The notes under the pieces were generated by a model that ran no database searches, was not told the DNA's origin, and worked only from the letters and a program-made list of their open reading frames with translations. 64,000 bases of DNA from Hymenobacter actinosclerus (GTDB lineage: Bacteria > Bacteroidota > Bacteroidia > Cytophagales > Hymenobacteraceae): positions 1-64,000 of the forward strand of contig NZ_FOHS01000006.1 of NCBI RefSeq assembly GCF_900111515.1, read 5' to 3'. Shown here one piece after another: positions 33,636 through 43,056 of this stretch (its first letter is position 1; every line of letters begins with the position of its first letter). The translations under genes and the position numbers were made by a program.

Positions 33636-35393
33636 TCAGTTAGCAGTCAGCGCAGTTGCCAAATCGTTTTCCCACCGGATGTCCTTCAGTTTGAGCTGCA
33701 ATGATTTCACGCCGCGGTACTCATTGATTTCGATGTTGTAGCAGGCACTGAACGGCTCGCCTCCCCGGATGCGCTCAAAATGGTCGCCCATGCCGAAGCC
33801 GATGGCTTCGAGGCGGTGGCGGCCGCCGTTTTGAGTGAGGGCGAGCTTGAGGTGGGAGTTGCCCACGATGCGCAGCGAGTCGGGGGCGGCGGTCAGGTTT
33901 TCGGAGGCAAACACCGGGTTGGGGTTGCCGGGACCGAAGGGCTCCATCTGGCTCAGCAGCTTATAGAACGAGGGCGTGATGTCGCTCAGGGCAATTGTAC
34001 CGTCGATATCGACGGGCGGGATGAGCTGCTCGGGCCGGATGCGGCCGGCCACGATGCGTTCGAACTTCTGCTGAAACAGGGCCACGTTTTCGAGCGGCAG
34101 CGTGAGGCCGGCGGCGTACATGTGGCCCCCGAACTGGTCGAGCAGCTCGGCGCACTCCTCAATGGCCTGGTGCACGTCAAACCCCACCACCGAGCGGGCC
34201 GAGCCGGTGGCCTTGCCGTTGCTTTCGGTGAGGATAATGGTGGGCCGGTAGTACTTATCGATGCAGCGCGAGGCCACGATGCCCACCACGCCCTTGTGCC
34301 AGTCGGGCTTAAAGAGCACGGTGCTGCTGGCGGTCTGCAGCGCGGCATCGTCCTCAATCATGGCCAGCGCCTCCTTCGTGATGCTGGTATCGAAGCCACG
34401 GCGCTCCTGGTTGGTTTTGTCGACTACGCCGGCCTTTTCCTTAGCGGCGTCGGCGGTGTCGGCCAGCAGCATGGCCACGGCGCGCTTGGCGTCGCCCATG
34501 CGGCCGGCGGCGTTGATGCGGGGCGAGAAGCCGAACACGAGGCTGGTCACGTTGAGCTCGGTGTCGCGCAGGCCGGCCAGCTCGCGCAGGGCCTCGAAAC
34601 CGGGCCGCTGGGCCCGGGCGCGGTCGTTGAGCAGGCGCAGGCCGTGGAAGGCCAGCGTGCGGTTCTCGCCGTTGATGGGCACAATGTCGGCGGCGATGCT
34701 CACCGCCACCAGGTCCAGCAACTCGTAGAGGTCATCCTCGGGCAGGCCCTGGTGCTCGGTGAAGGCCTGCATCAGCTTGAAGCCCACGCCGCAGCCGCAA
34801 AGCTCCTTGAACGGGTAGTCGCAGTCGGCGCGCTTGGGGTCGAGCACGGCCACGGCGGCCGGCAGCTCGGCGCCCGGCAAGTGGTGGTCGCAGATGATGA
34901 AGTCGACGCCCCGCTCGTTGGCGTAGGCCACCTTGTCGACCGATTTCACCCCGCAGTCGAGGGCAATGATGAGCTGGAACTTGTTCTCCTGGGCGAAATC
35001 AATACCGGCCTCCGACACGCCATAGCCCTCCTTGTAGCGGTCGGGAATGTAGTATTCGATGCGAGCCGGCCCGAAAAAGCGGAGCAGGTAGCTGTAGACC
35101 AGCGCCACCGAGGTCGTGCCGTCCACGTCATAGTCGCCGTACACCAGTACCCGTTCGCCGTCGTGCAACGCCCGTACCAGCCGGGCCACGGCGCGGTCCA
35201 TGTCGCGCATCAGCAGCGGGTCATGCAGCTGGCTCAGGTCGGGCCGGAAGTAGCTGCGGGCCAGCTCGAAGGTACTGATTCCGCGCTGGCACAGCAGCCG
35301 CACAATGGCCTCGTTCACCCCCAGCGCCTGGGTCAGCTGTGCCACCTGCTCAGGAGCGGGCGCGTCCTTCCGAATCCATCGTTTCTTAATCAC
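33636..35393 (-). CDS. recJ: Single-stranded-DNA-specific exonuclease RecJ
   Basis: A 585 aa 5'-3' exonuclease of recombination and repair. The DHH phosphoesterase motifs are visible: VYGDYDVDGTTS, ALDCGVKS, ICDHHLPG and the later DHHA1 part with GHMYAAGLTL. The C-terminal oligonucleotide-binding domain follows. The start is a GTG at 35393 (VIKKRWIRKD, the usual beginning). An ATG further upstream at 35498 lies in an inverted repeat and adds low-quality sequence, so it is rejected. Confidence 0.93.
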   Translation of the reverse strand: MIKKRWIRKDAPAPEQVAQLTQALGVNEAIVRLLCQRGISTFELARSYFRPDLSQLHDPLLMRDMDRAVARLVRALHDGERVLVYGDYDVDGTTSVALVYSYLLRFFGPARIEYYIPDRYKEGYGVSEAGIDFAQENKFQLIIALDCGVKSVDKVAYANERGVDFIICDHHLPGAELPAAVAVLDPKRADCDYPFKELCGCGVGFKLMQAFTEHQGLPEDDLYELLDLVAVSIAADIVPINGENRTLAFHGLRLLNDRARAQRPGFEALRELAGLRDTELNVTSLVFGFSPRINAAGRMGDAKRAVAMLLADTADAAKEKAGVVDKTNQERRGFDTSITKEALAMIEDDAALQTASSTVLFKPDWHKGVVGIVASRCIDKYYRPTIILTESNGKATGSARSVVGFDVHQAIEECAELLDQFGGHMYAAGLTLPLENVALFQQKFERIVAGRIRPEQLIPPVDIDGTIALSDITPSFYKLLSQMEPFGPGNPNPVFASENLTAAPDSLRIVGNSHLKLALTQNGGRHRLEAIGFGMGDHFERIRGGEPFSACYNIEINEYRGVKSLQLKLKDIRWENDLATALTAN

Positions 35394-35482
35394 AGATGTT
35401 GCAGATGTTGCAGATGAAAGGGATGCAGGCGAACCGTTCAGCGGGCCGCAGCCGCAACGCAGGCTATCAAAAGTACCCAAAG

Positions 35483-35618
35483 GATCACGGATTAGCACGG
35501 ATTTTAGCGGATTTCACGGATTTTGTAGCCGGGCCGTTGAACGGTGCGGTAGCACTATCGATTTGAGGCCGTCTACGAAATCCGTGAAATCCGCTAAAAT
35601 CCGTGCTAATCCGTGATC
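35483..35618. repeat. Inverted repeat, GATCACGGATTAGCACGG family, copy 2
   Basis: Two 46-base arms (35483-35528 and 35573-35618) differ at one position, with a 44-base loop. The right arm begins inside the TGA of the TPR gene (TGATCACGG), exactly as at the AraC gene near 10346. It also lies directly upstream of recJ. Confidence 0.95.
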
Positions 35619-37455
35619 AGTCGCCGCGCAGCTGGCGGAACCGCTTACGGGCTTCAGCCACGAAGATGCTGCCGGGGTATTTGGTGATGAGCTGCTGGTA
35701 GAGCTGCTGGGCTTTTTCGCGGTCCTGGAGGTTTTCCTGCTGAATGCTGGCGGCCAGGAACAGCGCGTCGTCGCTGAGCACGTCGTACTTGGGGTTGGCC
35801 GTGATGCGCTCCAGGGTGGCCAGCGCCCCGGCGTAGTCGCTGGTGCGGCGCAGCAGCTGGGCCTTCAGGAACCAAGCTTCGTCCTGCAGGGCGTGGCCGG
35901 GGTATTTTACCAGCAGCGCGTCGAGGCCGCGTAGGGCTTCGGGCACCTTGTTCTGGAACACGAGCTGCTCGACGGCGGCGTAGTCGCGCAGGGCGACGCC
36001 GGAGGTGTCCTGGGCCGTGTTGTCGGTGATGAGCAGGCTGAGCTGCATGGCATCGTTGGCAATTTCGCGGGTGGTGGCCTGCTTGAGGATGTCGAGGTGC
36101 GACTTGGCCAGCTTGAAGTCGCCGGCAAAGTAGCTGAGGCGGGCGTTACGCAGCTTGGCGTCGTAGCCCAGCGGCGTGTCCTTGTGCGACTTCTCGACCT
36201 GCGAATACAGGAGAGTGGCCTCCCAGGGCTCGGCCCGCAGCACGTAAATATCGGCCAGGTCGATTTTGGCCTGGTCCACCACGTCGAGGCTGGCGCGGGG
36301 CATAGCAATTACCTCCTCCAGCAGTTTCATGGCCGGCTCCTGCTCGCCGAGCTGGAAGGCCAGCAGGGCAGCCATGCTGCGGAGCACGGGCGCCGTTTCG
36401 GGCGTGCGGCCCAGGTCGGTGAGCACCTGCTCGTACTCCTTCAGCAGGCCGCGCAGCTGGGTCTGGCTGACGGGGTAAGTGGTGCGCACCTGGTCTTCGC
36501 GGGCCTGCACGAGGCGCTGGCGGGCCAGGGCGTAGAAGGGCTGGCCGGCGTACTCGCGGGTGATGTACTCGAAGCCGGCAATGGCGCTTTCGTAATCCTG
36601 GTTGCGGCGGGCAATTTCGGCCACTTCCAGCACCCGGCGGCCTTGAGTGCGGCTGCGCCGGTCGAGGGCCTTGGCCTGCACCAGCGCCCCGGTGAAGTCG
36701 CGGCGCTGCACCTGCAGCCACAGCAGCAGCTCGCTGTACACGGCGCGGTCGGGGTTGCGCTGTACCTGGGTCAGTAGCTCCTTTTCGAGGGTGGCGAAGG
36801 CGGCTTCGTCCTGCAGGTTGTTCTGGAGCATGTTGCGCACGAAGGGCAGCTGCTGCTCGTCGTCGCGCACCAGGCGCAGGGTTTCCACCAGCACCTTATC
36901 CGTCTGGCCCTGCTGGGTATACAGGCCGATAAGCTGGGGCGCATACTCGGTTTCGTTGCCGGCCAGCTGCCGGCCGCGCAGGTAGGTGCGGGTGGTCCAG
37001 GGCAGCAGCCTGGCCTGCTGGAAGCTGTTCGCCACGGGCACTACCTGTTCGGGGCTCAGCAGCTGCACGACCCGCTCCCACTGCTTGCCGGCCGCGGCCG
37101 AGTCGCCGGCCGCGGCCGAAATCAGGCCCAGTGTTACGCCCAGCGTCTGGTCCTGGGGGCGCTGCTTGATGGCGCGCTTCACCAGCTTCTCGGCGTCCTT
37201 GGTGCGGCGCAGGCCCTGCAGGGCGGCCAGGTAGTCGGGCAGCACGTTGGGGGCCGTCTGCTCGTCGGCGCGCAGGCGACCGAACAGGTAGGCGGCTTTC
37301 TCGTGCTCGCCCTTGCGCTCATACTCGCGGGCCAGCTGCACGCTACCGTCATCGGCGGGGGCCTGGGCCCGGGCGGCGGGGGCGGCCCCGGCCAGCAGCG
37401 CCAGCAGACCGGCACCGCGTACTATTCCACGCATTCCACGCAACGGGTTTTTCAT
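35617..37455 (-). CDS. Exported tetratricopeptide-repeat protein
   Basis: A 612 aa protein with a signal peptide (about 1-30, ending AARAQA) followed by tetratricopeptide-type helical repeats through the whole length; late units such as ALATLERITANPKYDVLSDDALFLAAS resemble YfgL/BamD-like TPRs. No catalytic domain is seen. It is a periplasmic scaffold by its look. The TGA is created at the edge of an inverted repeat, so the C-terminus RGD ends exactly where the repeat begins. Confidence 0.82.
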   Translation of the reverse strand: MKNPLRGMRGIVRGAGLLALLAGAAPAARAQAPADDGSVQLAREYERKGEHEKAAYLFGRLRADEQTAPNVLPDYLAALQGLRRTKDAEKLVKRAIKQRPQDQTLGVTLGLISAAAGDSAAAGKQWERVVQLLSPEQVVPVANSFQQARLLPWTTRTYLRGRQLAGNETEYAPQLIGLYTQQGQTDKVLVETLRLVRDDEQQLPFVRNMLQNNLQDEAAFATLEKELLTQVQRNPDRAVYSELLLWLQVQRRDFTGALVQAKALDRRSRTQGRRVLEVAEIARRNQDYESAIAGFEYITREYAGQPFYALARQRLVQAREDQVRTTYPVSQTQLRGLLKEYEQVLTDLGRTPETAPVLRSMAALLAFQLGEQEPAMKLLEEVIAMPRASLDVVDQAKIDLADIYVLRAEPWEATLLYSQVEKSHKDTPLGYDAKLRNARLSYFAGDFKLAKSHLDILKQATTREIANDAMQLSLLITDNTAQDTSGVALRDYAAVEQLVFQNKVPEALRGLDALLVKYPGHALQDEAWFLKAQLLRRTSDYAGALATLERITANPKYDVLSDDALFLAASIQQENLQDREKAQQLYQQLITKYPGSIFVAEARKRFRQLRGD

Positions 37456-37547
37456 GCAGAGCTAACGAGTTGAAACGACCGGAAAGTGCCGGAGAGAGTT
37501 CCCGGAGTCTATAATACCATCCTCAAGATACAACCCTGCCAACGAAG

Positions 37548-37607
37548 AAGGACCTTGCCCCGCGAGCCCGACCGTTGAACGGGTCGTTTTCGCATGGCAA
37601 GGTCCTT
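37548..37607 (-). terminator. Nested hairpin after the PpiD-like gene
   Basis: AAGGACCTTGCC (37548-37559) pairs with GGCAAGGTCCTT (37596-37607), with a second hairpin CGACC...GGGTCG inside. It lies 50 bases past the stop of the PpiD-like gene. There is no long T run, so a terminator role is likely but not certain. Confidence 0.6.
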
Positions 37608-37656
37608 GGCAAGGGTAGGCCGGCGGCTGCTTTTGCGCGGCGGCCGGCGCCGGTTC

Positions 37657-39786
37657 TTAGAAGAACTTGGCGCGGTTGTCTTTCACGTTGGCGTGCTGCT
37701 TGAGGGCCTCGAAGATGAGGCCATCGGTGCGGGCGGCGCGCTGGGCCGTGAGCTGCTGACGGGCGGCGGCTACATCGGTGGTGGGCGGCGCGGGCTGGAT
37801 GCTGGTGGGCTCCACCACAAACACGCCCTGCTCGCCGGCCAGCGGCACCGATTTCTGACCCACTTTCAGGCCGAAGGCGCGGCCTACGGCGGTGGGCTCG
37901 TTGCCTACGCCGGCAATCATGCCCTGGCCCAGCACCACGTTATCGGCGGTTTTTACCTGGGCGGCGGGGCCGTAGGCCTGGGCCATCTGCTCGAGCGTAC
38001 CCTTGGTGGCGCTCAGCTTCTGCTTGATCTGCTCGGCCTTCAGCTCGTTGCGCACCAGGGCGGTAATCTCGGGCTTGATGCTGGCCAGATCGGCCGTGCC
38101 CTTGCTCCGCTCGCCGGTGAGCACGGCTACCACGTAGGTGTCGCCCACTTCAAACACGCGCGATACGTCGCCTACGTTTTTGGCGCCGGGGCCTTCCGAG
38201 TCGTCGGCGCCGTAGGCCCAGCGCACCAGGGCGCGGGCATCCTGCAGGTTGTTCACGGCCTGGTCGCCGCGACCGAGGTTTTTGGCTTCGGCTTTCTGCA
38301 GGCTCTTATCGGCGGCTACGGCCTTGCGGAACGACTCCAGGTCGGTGGCCTGGCCTTTCAGCTCCTGGGCCTTGTTGTAGGCCGCGTCGCGGGTGCCTTC
38401 GGTGGGCTGAATGCTCTTCTGCACGGTGGCCACGCGGTAAGTTTGCTTGGTGGGCGCGGCCGTTACCTTGATGATGTGGTAGCCAAACGAGGTCTTCACC
38501 AGGTTGGGCAGCAGGCCGGGGGCCGAGGCGCCGAATACGGCCTTCTCGAACTCGGGCACCATGCGGCCCTGCTGGAACCAGCCCAGGTCGCCGCCGGTGG
38601 CGGTGGTGCCGTCCGAGCCGTACTGGCGGGCCATGGCGGCGAAATCGGCGCCGCCTTTAATCTTGTTGAGCACCTCCGTAGCCTTGGCCTTGGCGGCGGC
38701 ATCGGCCTCCGGCGTGGCGCCTTCGCTCTTGATGAGGATGTGGCTGGCGCGGGCGGCGGCCTGGTCGCCGGTTTTCTGGCCCGTTACCTTATAAAGCGAG
38801 TAGGTGCCATTTTCGGCGTAGGGACCGTACACCTTATCTACCTGCAGGGGCAGCTGCTCGCGCAGTTTCTCGGGCATATCGGCGGCCGTGAGGTAGGCCG
38901 GGGCGGTGGGGTTGTCGGAGTTGAGCTTCACGAACACCGAGTCGGCGGGGGCCGAAGCGAACTGGGTGGTCAGCTCGTTTACCGTTTTGCGAACTTCGGT
39001 GCTGTCTTCGACCGAGGCCGTTACCGGAATCGATACGTACTCGAGGCTGCGGCCGTCCTCTACTTTGAAGCGGCCCTGGTTCTTATCGATATAAGCCTGC
39101 AGCTGCTCGTCGGTTACTTTCACGCTCGAATCGGAGAGGGCGAAGTAGGGCACGAACAGGTAGCGCAGGCTTACCTGAGCCTGCTGGCCCTCGTTGAAGC
39201 GCTTGGCTTCGGCCGAAGTAACGTAGGTGCTCATCTTGAGCAGGTTGGTGTATTTCTGGCTTAGGCGCTCGGGGCGCAGGTTCTGCTCGAACGAGGCAAA
39301 CGCGGCCTGCGCCTGCGGGTCCATCTTGTCGAGGTTGCGCAGGTACTCCTTCACGCGCAGCACGTCGAAGCGGCCGGTCGAGTCGGTGAAGGCCTGGCGG
39401 ATGCTGGGGTGCACGTTGTTGCCCTGCACCATGTCGGTCAGCTCGTCGTCCGAAACGGCCAGGCCGAGCTTGTCGAACTCTTTCTGGAAGGCAATGCGGT
39501 AGAGCAGCTGGTTCCAGGCCTGCTCGCGCAGGTAGCCCATAGCCTGCTCGTCGGGCTGGCGGCCCTGCTGCTGGGTGTAGGCCTGCTTGGCCTGCTCCAG
39601 CGTGGCGTTGAATTCGTCGTAGTCGATTTTCTGCCCCGCAATTTCACCCACCGAGCGGTCGTTGCGGCCAAAGAAGCTGTTCTGCCCCGTAAACAGGTCG
39701 CCGCCCACCATAAACAGGAGCAGACCAATGACGATAGCGCCAACGGCCCAGCCCGATTTTTCGCGGATTGTGTTAATTAATGCCAT
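37657..39786 (-). CDS. PpiD-like peptidyl-prolyl isomerase / foldase
   Basis: A 709 aa inner-membrane-anchored foldase. One N-terminal membrane helix (about 12-30) is followed by a SurA-N-like helical domain, a parvulin rotamase domain (about 330-440, with ASHILIKSEG, FAAMARQYGSDG, GGDLGWFQQGRMVPEFE and GYHIIKV) and a large C-terminal part with a second partial rotamase-like unit. It would help outer-membrane proteins fold on the periplasmic side. The ATG at 39786 starts the membrane anchor. It lies downstream of lptC and related envelope genes. Confidence 0.9.
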   Translation of the reverse strand: MALINTIREKSGWAVGAIVIGLLLFMVGGDLFTGQNSFFGRNDRSVGEIAGQKIDYDEFNATLEQAKQAYTQQQGRQPDEQAMGYLREQAWNQLLYRIAFQKEFDKLGLAVSDDELTDMVQGNNVHPSIRQAFTDSTGRFDVLRVKEYLRNLDKMDPQAQAAFASFEQNLRPERLSQKYTNLLKMSTYVTSAEAKRFNEGQQAQVSLRYLFVPYFALSDSSVKVTDEQLQAYIDKNQGRFKVEDGRSLEYVSIPVTASVEDSTEVRKTVNELTTQFASAPADSVFVKLNSDNPTAPAYLTAADMPEKLREQLPLQVDKVYGPYAENGTYSLYKVTGQKTGDQAAARASHILIKSEGATPEADAAAKAKATEVLNKIKGGADFAAMARQYGSDGTTATGGDLGWFQQGRMVPEFEKAVFGASAPGLLPNLVKTSFGYHIIKVTAAPTKQTYRVATVQKSIQPTEGTRDAAYNKAQELKGQATDLESFRKAVAADKSLQKAEAKNLGRGDQAVNNLQDARALVRWAYGADDSEGPGAKNVGDVSRVFEVGDTYVVAVLTGERSKGTADLASIKPEITALVRNELKAEQIKQKLSATKGTLEQMAQAYGPAAQVKTADNVVLGQGMIAGVGNEPTAVGRAFGLKVGQKSVPLAGEQGVFVVEPTSIQPAPPTTDVAAARQQLTAQRAARTDGLIFEALKQHANVKDNRAKFF

Positions 39787-39920
39787 GTACTTGAAAAAAA
39801 GCGCGGGTAGAAAATGGTGAATGAGGCGCAAAATAACCAAAAATGCCGGTCATTTGGTACATTCTCTGTCAGATAGATGCGGCGGACGGCCCCGGCTCCG
39901 CGCTGCCGGGCTCCAGGGCG

Positions 39921-40208
39921 CTACTTGCGCTTCTTGGGCTTGCTGGCGGGCTTGCCGGCTTTGCGGCTCTGCTTCCTGATTTCGGCCTGTCGGGCATCCT
40001 CGGCCAGCAGGTCGGCCTCCTTCTGGCGCTGGCGCAGGTAGCGCAGCCAGATGATGCAGCCGAACGACACCATAAACAGCCAGTAGTTGTCGTAGAGGCC
40101 GCTGAGGCCGCCGGTAACCAGCGTGCGGAACGAGGCCACCACGAACGTAAACACGCCGAAGACGAACAGAATAGTCTGGCTGATGCCGGGGTCCCAGAAT
40201 CGTTTCAT
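39921..40208 (-). CDS. Small two-helix membrane protein with basic tail
   Basis: A 95 aa protein with two membrane helices (about 10-30 and 42-57) and a strongly basic cytoplasmic tail ending KPASKPKKRK. The start overlaps the lptC stop by four bases (ATGA), which supports translational coupling. Function unknown; it could assist LptC or the foldase encoded next. Confidence 0.65.
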   Translation of the reverse strand: MKRFWDPGISQTILFVFGVFTFVVASFRTLVTGGLSGLYDNYWLFMVSFGCIIWLRYLRQRQKEADLLAEDARQAEIRKQSRKAGKPASKPKKRK

Positions 40209-40816
40209 GGCTGTGGGGTATTGGCAGGGTCGGGGGAAAGTGGGGCGGCGCCGGCCGCTGCGCTACCCGGCTGCATGGTAAACACGCCGGTGGGCGTGAG
40301 GATGCGGTAGCGCGAGAAATCCTGGTTGGCCGTCAGGCCCCGACCGGTGAGCACCTCGGTGGGCGTGGTCACCTTGATTTCGGTTTCGGGCTTGGTATAG
40401 ATGCTGGCCTTGTTCTGGTCGTAGAAAGCCTCCTCGGTGTTCATGCGCTGCTTTTTGGGCACGTTGGTCACCTGCACGTCGCCGCGCATGGTATACAGGC
40501 TTTTGTTGCGCTCGAAGCGGCCGTATTTGCCGGTAATGGTGTTCACTACCGTCTGGCCTTCCTTGTCCATGAACGTGAGCTCCACGCCTTCAGGATACAC
40601 CCGGTCGCCCGACTCGAAGCCCTGTTCCAGCGGAGCCTTCAGGCGTACGCGCAGCCGGGCCGAGTCGCTGACGAGCATCAGCACGTTGCGGGTTTCGATG
40701 GTCGGGCCCTGGTAGTCGATGGGCTTGGCCACCGCCTCGTCGGCTTTGCGGCAGCCGGCGCTTTGCAGCCCCAGCGCCAGCAGCAGCCCCCCCGCCATCC
40801 ATCGTCCTGACTTCAT
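40205..40816 (-). CDS. lptC: LPS export periplasmic protein LptC
   Basis: A 203 aa lipoprotein-like protein. The signal ends in LQSAGC (Cys about 22). The LptC/OstA-like beta-jellyroll follows: RVRLKAPLEQGFESGDRVYPEGVEL, ITGKYGRFERNKSLYTMRGDV, TEEAFYDQNKASIYTKPETEI. It bridges the inner-membrane LptBFG complex to LptA in the family. The C-terminus is a short Ala/Pro-rich tail. lptB is in this window but in a separate cluster. Confidence 0.88.
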   Translation of the reverse strand: MKSGRWMAGGLLLALGLQSAGCRKADEAVAKPIDYQGPTIETRNVLMLVSDSARLRVRLKAPLEQGFESGDRVYPEGVELTFMDKEGQTVVNTITGKYGRFERNKSLYTMRGDVQVTNVPKKQRMNTEEAFYDQNKASIYTKPETEIKVTTPTEVLTGRGLTANQDFSRYRILTPTGVFTMQPGSAAAGAAPLSPDPANTPQP

Positions 40817-40914
40817 ATTTGGGTAAATTTTGAATCGGGAGCTACGCGGCGCAGGGTGCGGAGTTTGCCTCCTCTCCTACGGCCTTTTCGCAGGTCAACT
40901 TCCCGATTCCTGTT

Positions 40915-42273
40915 CTATTCGATCCGGCGCTTGATAAACCAGCGGTTGTTGAGCGTTACGCCCAGCTGCATCCGGATGTAGCTTTCCTTCACGTTGCGCT
41001 CGGTGCTGCCATCGTCCAGCCGGAGCACGTCGGTGTTGCCGCGCTGCCCGTAGGTGAAGCCCAGGCTGATGGTGGTGGCATCGAGGGCCGAAGCGGAGGG
41101 CAGCGGCAGGCCGAATCCCCAGCTCACGGCCCGGTCGAGCAGCACGTTGCCGCCGGGGCGGTAGGGCAGCTGCGCCACGCTCAGGCCGGCCCGGTAGGTA
41201 ACGCGCTTGAAGTAGTGGTCGACCGAAGTCGGGTCGGGCGTCAGCTCGCCGCCCACCGACCCGCGGTAGGTGTTGCTGAGCGGCACGCCCGACAGGCCGC
41301 CCTGCTCGCCGAACGACTTGAACTGCGACCATTGCTGCAGGCCGCCGTCGAGGTTCAGGCTCCAGTTGCGGTTGTTGTCGAAGCTCAGGCCCACCTGCGT
41401 AAGGGCGGGCACAGTAGCCTTGCCCTTTTCGTCCTTGCTGAGCGGCGTGGCGTTGATGAGCGCGCCCTCGGCATCCTCGCGCAGAATGTTGCGGCTCCGG
41501 TCGCCATTCAGCTTGCTGCGGAAGCTGTACACCCCGCCCAGGTTGAAGTTGATTTTGTCGTTGACCTTGCCGCGGTAATGCACGCCCGAGCGGAAGGCAA
41601 AGTCGGAGTAGTGCACCTGCTGCTCATAAATAGAGCGGCTGGCCAAGCTCAGCGGCAGGGTTGCGGTGCCCACTCGGGTGCTGGCTTCCTGGTTGATGCT
41701 GCCGAACACGTAAGCCGCCGACACGCCCACTACCAGGTTTTTGCGCAGCCGTACGGCGTGGCTCATGTAGGCCTCGGCCAGGCCGCCATTGCCCTTGTAC
41801 TGGCGTTCCAGCTGGGCCGTGGGGTCGTTGGCGATGCTGTTGTCCACCGTCTTCGACTCGTAGTCGACCGTGGTATAGGGCTTGAGGCCGATGGCGCCGG
41901 CCCAGGCGCGGCTGATGGGCACGGCCAGCGCTACGTAGCCCAGCGTGCCGGTGCCGGTGCGCTGGCTGGTGGCATCGTTGCGCAGCGTTTTAAACTGGCC
42001 GGTGTAGCCCGCCTCGAACGTGGTGCGGTTGGTGTAGTAGAGCAGCGCCGGGTTCAGCTCGTTGACGTTGGTGCCGTTGGGCGCCGCTACGCCGGTGCCG
42101 CCCATACCCATCTGCCGCACGCCGCCCAGGTTCAGACTGGCGTCGCCCAGCCCCAGGCGCGAATAAGGCGAGTTGCCCAGGCCCTGATTCTGGCCCAGCG
42201 CCCCCGGCGTGGCAGCCAGCAGGCCCAGCAGCGAAAAACCGCCGGCCAGACCAGCAAAATTAAGTTGCGACAT
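40915..42273 (-). CDS. Outer-membrane beta-barrel protein (FadL-like)
   Basis: A 452 aa exported protein. The signal peptide (about 1-27) is followed by NSPYSRLGLGDASLNLGGVRQMGMGGTGVA and NVNELNPALL, a start common to Bacteroidota FadL/OmpP1-like proteins. Many alternating aromatic beta-strands follow, to the C-terminus. It would sit in the outer membrane; the cargo is unknown. It overlaps coaX by 14 bases and is followed by lptC, an order often kept in the phylum. Confidence 0.82.
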   Translation of the reverse strand: MSQLNFAGLAGGFSLLGLLAATPGALGQNQGLGNSPYSRLGLGDASLNLGGVRQMGMGGTGVAAPNGTNVNELNPALLYYTNRTTFEAGYTGQFKTLRNDATSQRTGTGTLGYVALAVPISRAWAGAIGLKPYTTVDYESKTVDNSIANDPTAQLERQYKGNGGLAEAYMSHAVRLRKNLVVGVSAAYVFGSINQEASTRVGTATLPLSLASRSIYEQQVHYSDFAFRSGVHYRGKVNDKINFNLGGVYSFRSKLNGDRSRNILREDAEGALINATPLSKDEKGKATVPALTQVGLSFDNNRNWSLNLDGGLQQWSQFKSFGEQGGLSGVPLSNTYRGSVGGELTPDPTSVDHYFKRVTYRAGLSVAQLPYRPGGNVLLDRAVSWGFGLPLPSASALDATTISLGFTYGQRGNTDVLRLDDGSTERNVKESYIRMQLGVTLNNRWFIKRRIE

Positions 42274-43003
42274 GGTGTGCTAAAATTCGGTGGAGCCCAA
42301 TTAAAACCAGCTCCGGAACAACAAAGATAGGTCCTTTCAGATGGGCACGAAAAAATGGGGCGTCGCCCCCGGCCAGCACCACGGCCAGCTGCGGGTAACG
42401 GGCCGCGTAACCGGCCAGCAGGCCCGCCACCTCGGCAGCCGCCCCGTTCAGCACGCCGCTCCGGATGGCGCTTTCGGTGTCGGTGCCAATCAGGGGCACC
42501 TCGGCGGTGGCGGCGGGCGGCGGGGCCACCAGGGGCAGCCGCCCGGTAAAGGTGTGCAGCGCCTTAAACCGCATGGCCAGCCCCGGCGCAATACTGCCCC
42601 CCCGAAACACCTGCCCGCCCTCCACCAGATCGAACTTGATGGCGGTACCGGCATCCACCACCACCACGTTGCGGCCCGGCAGCAGCCAGGCCGCGCCCAC
42701 GGCCGCCGCCAGCCGGTCGGCCCCCAGGGTCTGGGGCGTGGCGTAGGCGTTGGCCAGGGGCAGCGGCGTGGTAGCGGGCATAAACTCCAGCACCCGGCCC
42801 GGCACCAGCAACCGTAGCTCGGCAGCCCAGCCGGCCGTCGGCTCGGCCACCGACGCCACTACGGCGTGCTCGGGCTGCAGCCGCAACACGGCTGCCCGCA
42901 CCTGCGCCGGCGTTTGGCCGCTGGCATATTCCAGCAGCTCATCCCGCTCAAAACAGCCGTACTTCACGGCCGTGTTGCCAATATCGAGAGCGAGCGTGCG
43001 CAA
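42260..43003 (-). CDS. coaX: Type III pantothenate kinase
   Basis: A 247 aa kinase that makes 4'-phosphopantothenate, the first step from pantothenate to CoA. Family marks are LDIGNTAVKYG (phosphate loop, about 6-16), TLGADRLAAAVGA, VVDAGTAIKFD and FRGGSIAPGLAMR. The window also holds panC and panD, which make the substrate. The next gene starts before its stop codon. A family A hairpin repeat lies upstream, between it and the pseudouridine synthase gene. Confidence 0.93.
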   Translation of the reverse strand: MRTLALDIGNTAVKYGCFERDELLEYASGQTPAQVRAAVLRLQPEHAVVASVAEPTAGWAAELRLLVPGRVLEFMPATTPLPLANAYATPQTLGADRLAAAVGAAWLLPGRNVVVVDAGTAIKFDLVEGGQVFRGGSIAPGLAMRFKALHTFTGRLPLVAPPPAATAEVPLIGTDTESAIRSGVLNGAAAEVAGLLAGYAARYPQLAVVLAGGDAPFFRAHLKGPIFVVPELVLIGLHRILAHHVAT

Positions 43004-43056
43004 ATGGAGAAGCGGAAGAAGGAGGAATTAGTGACCAAAAGTACCCCGAAGCCAAA

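Noticed and set aside
33780..35417. A 545-residue open frame opposite recJ
   Set aside because: Antisense shadow; recJ has all its motifs on the other strand.
35394..35498. ATG-start version of RecJ with 35 extra residues
   Set aside because: The added part is encoded by an inverted repeat arm and short GATGTTGCA repeats; the GTG at 35393 gives the usual RecJ start.
37594..39264. A 556-residue open frame opposite the PpiD-like gene
   Set aside because: Antisense shadow with Gly/Leu/Ala repeats; the parvulin domain on the minus strand is clear.
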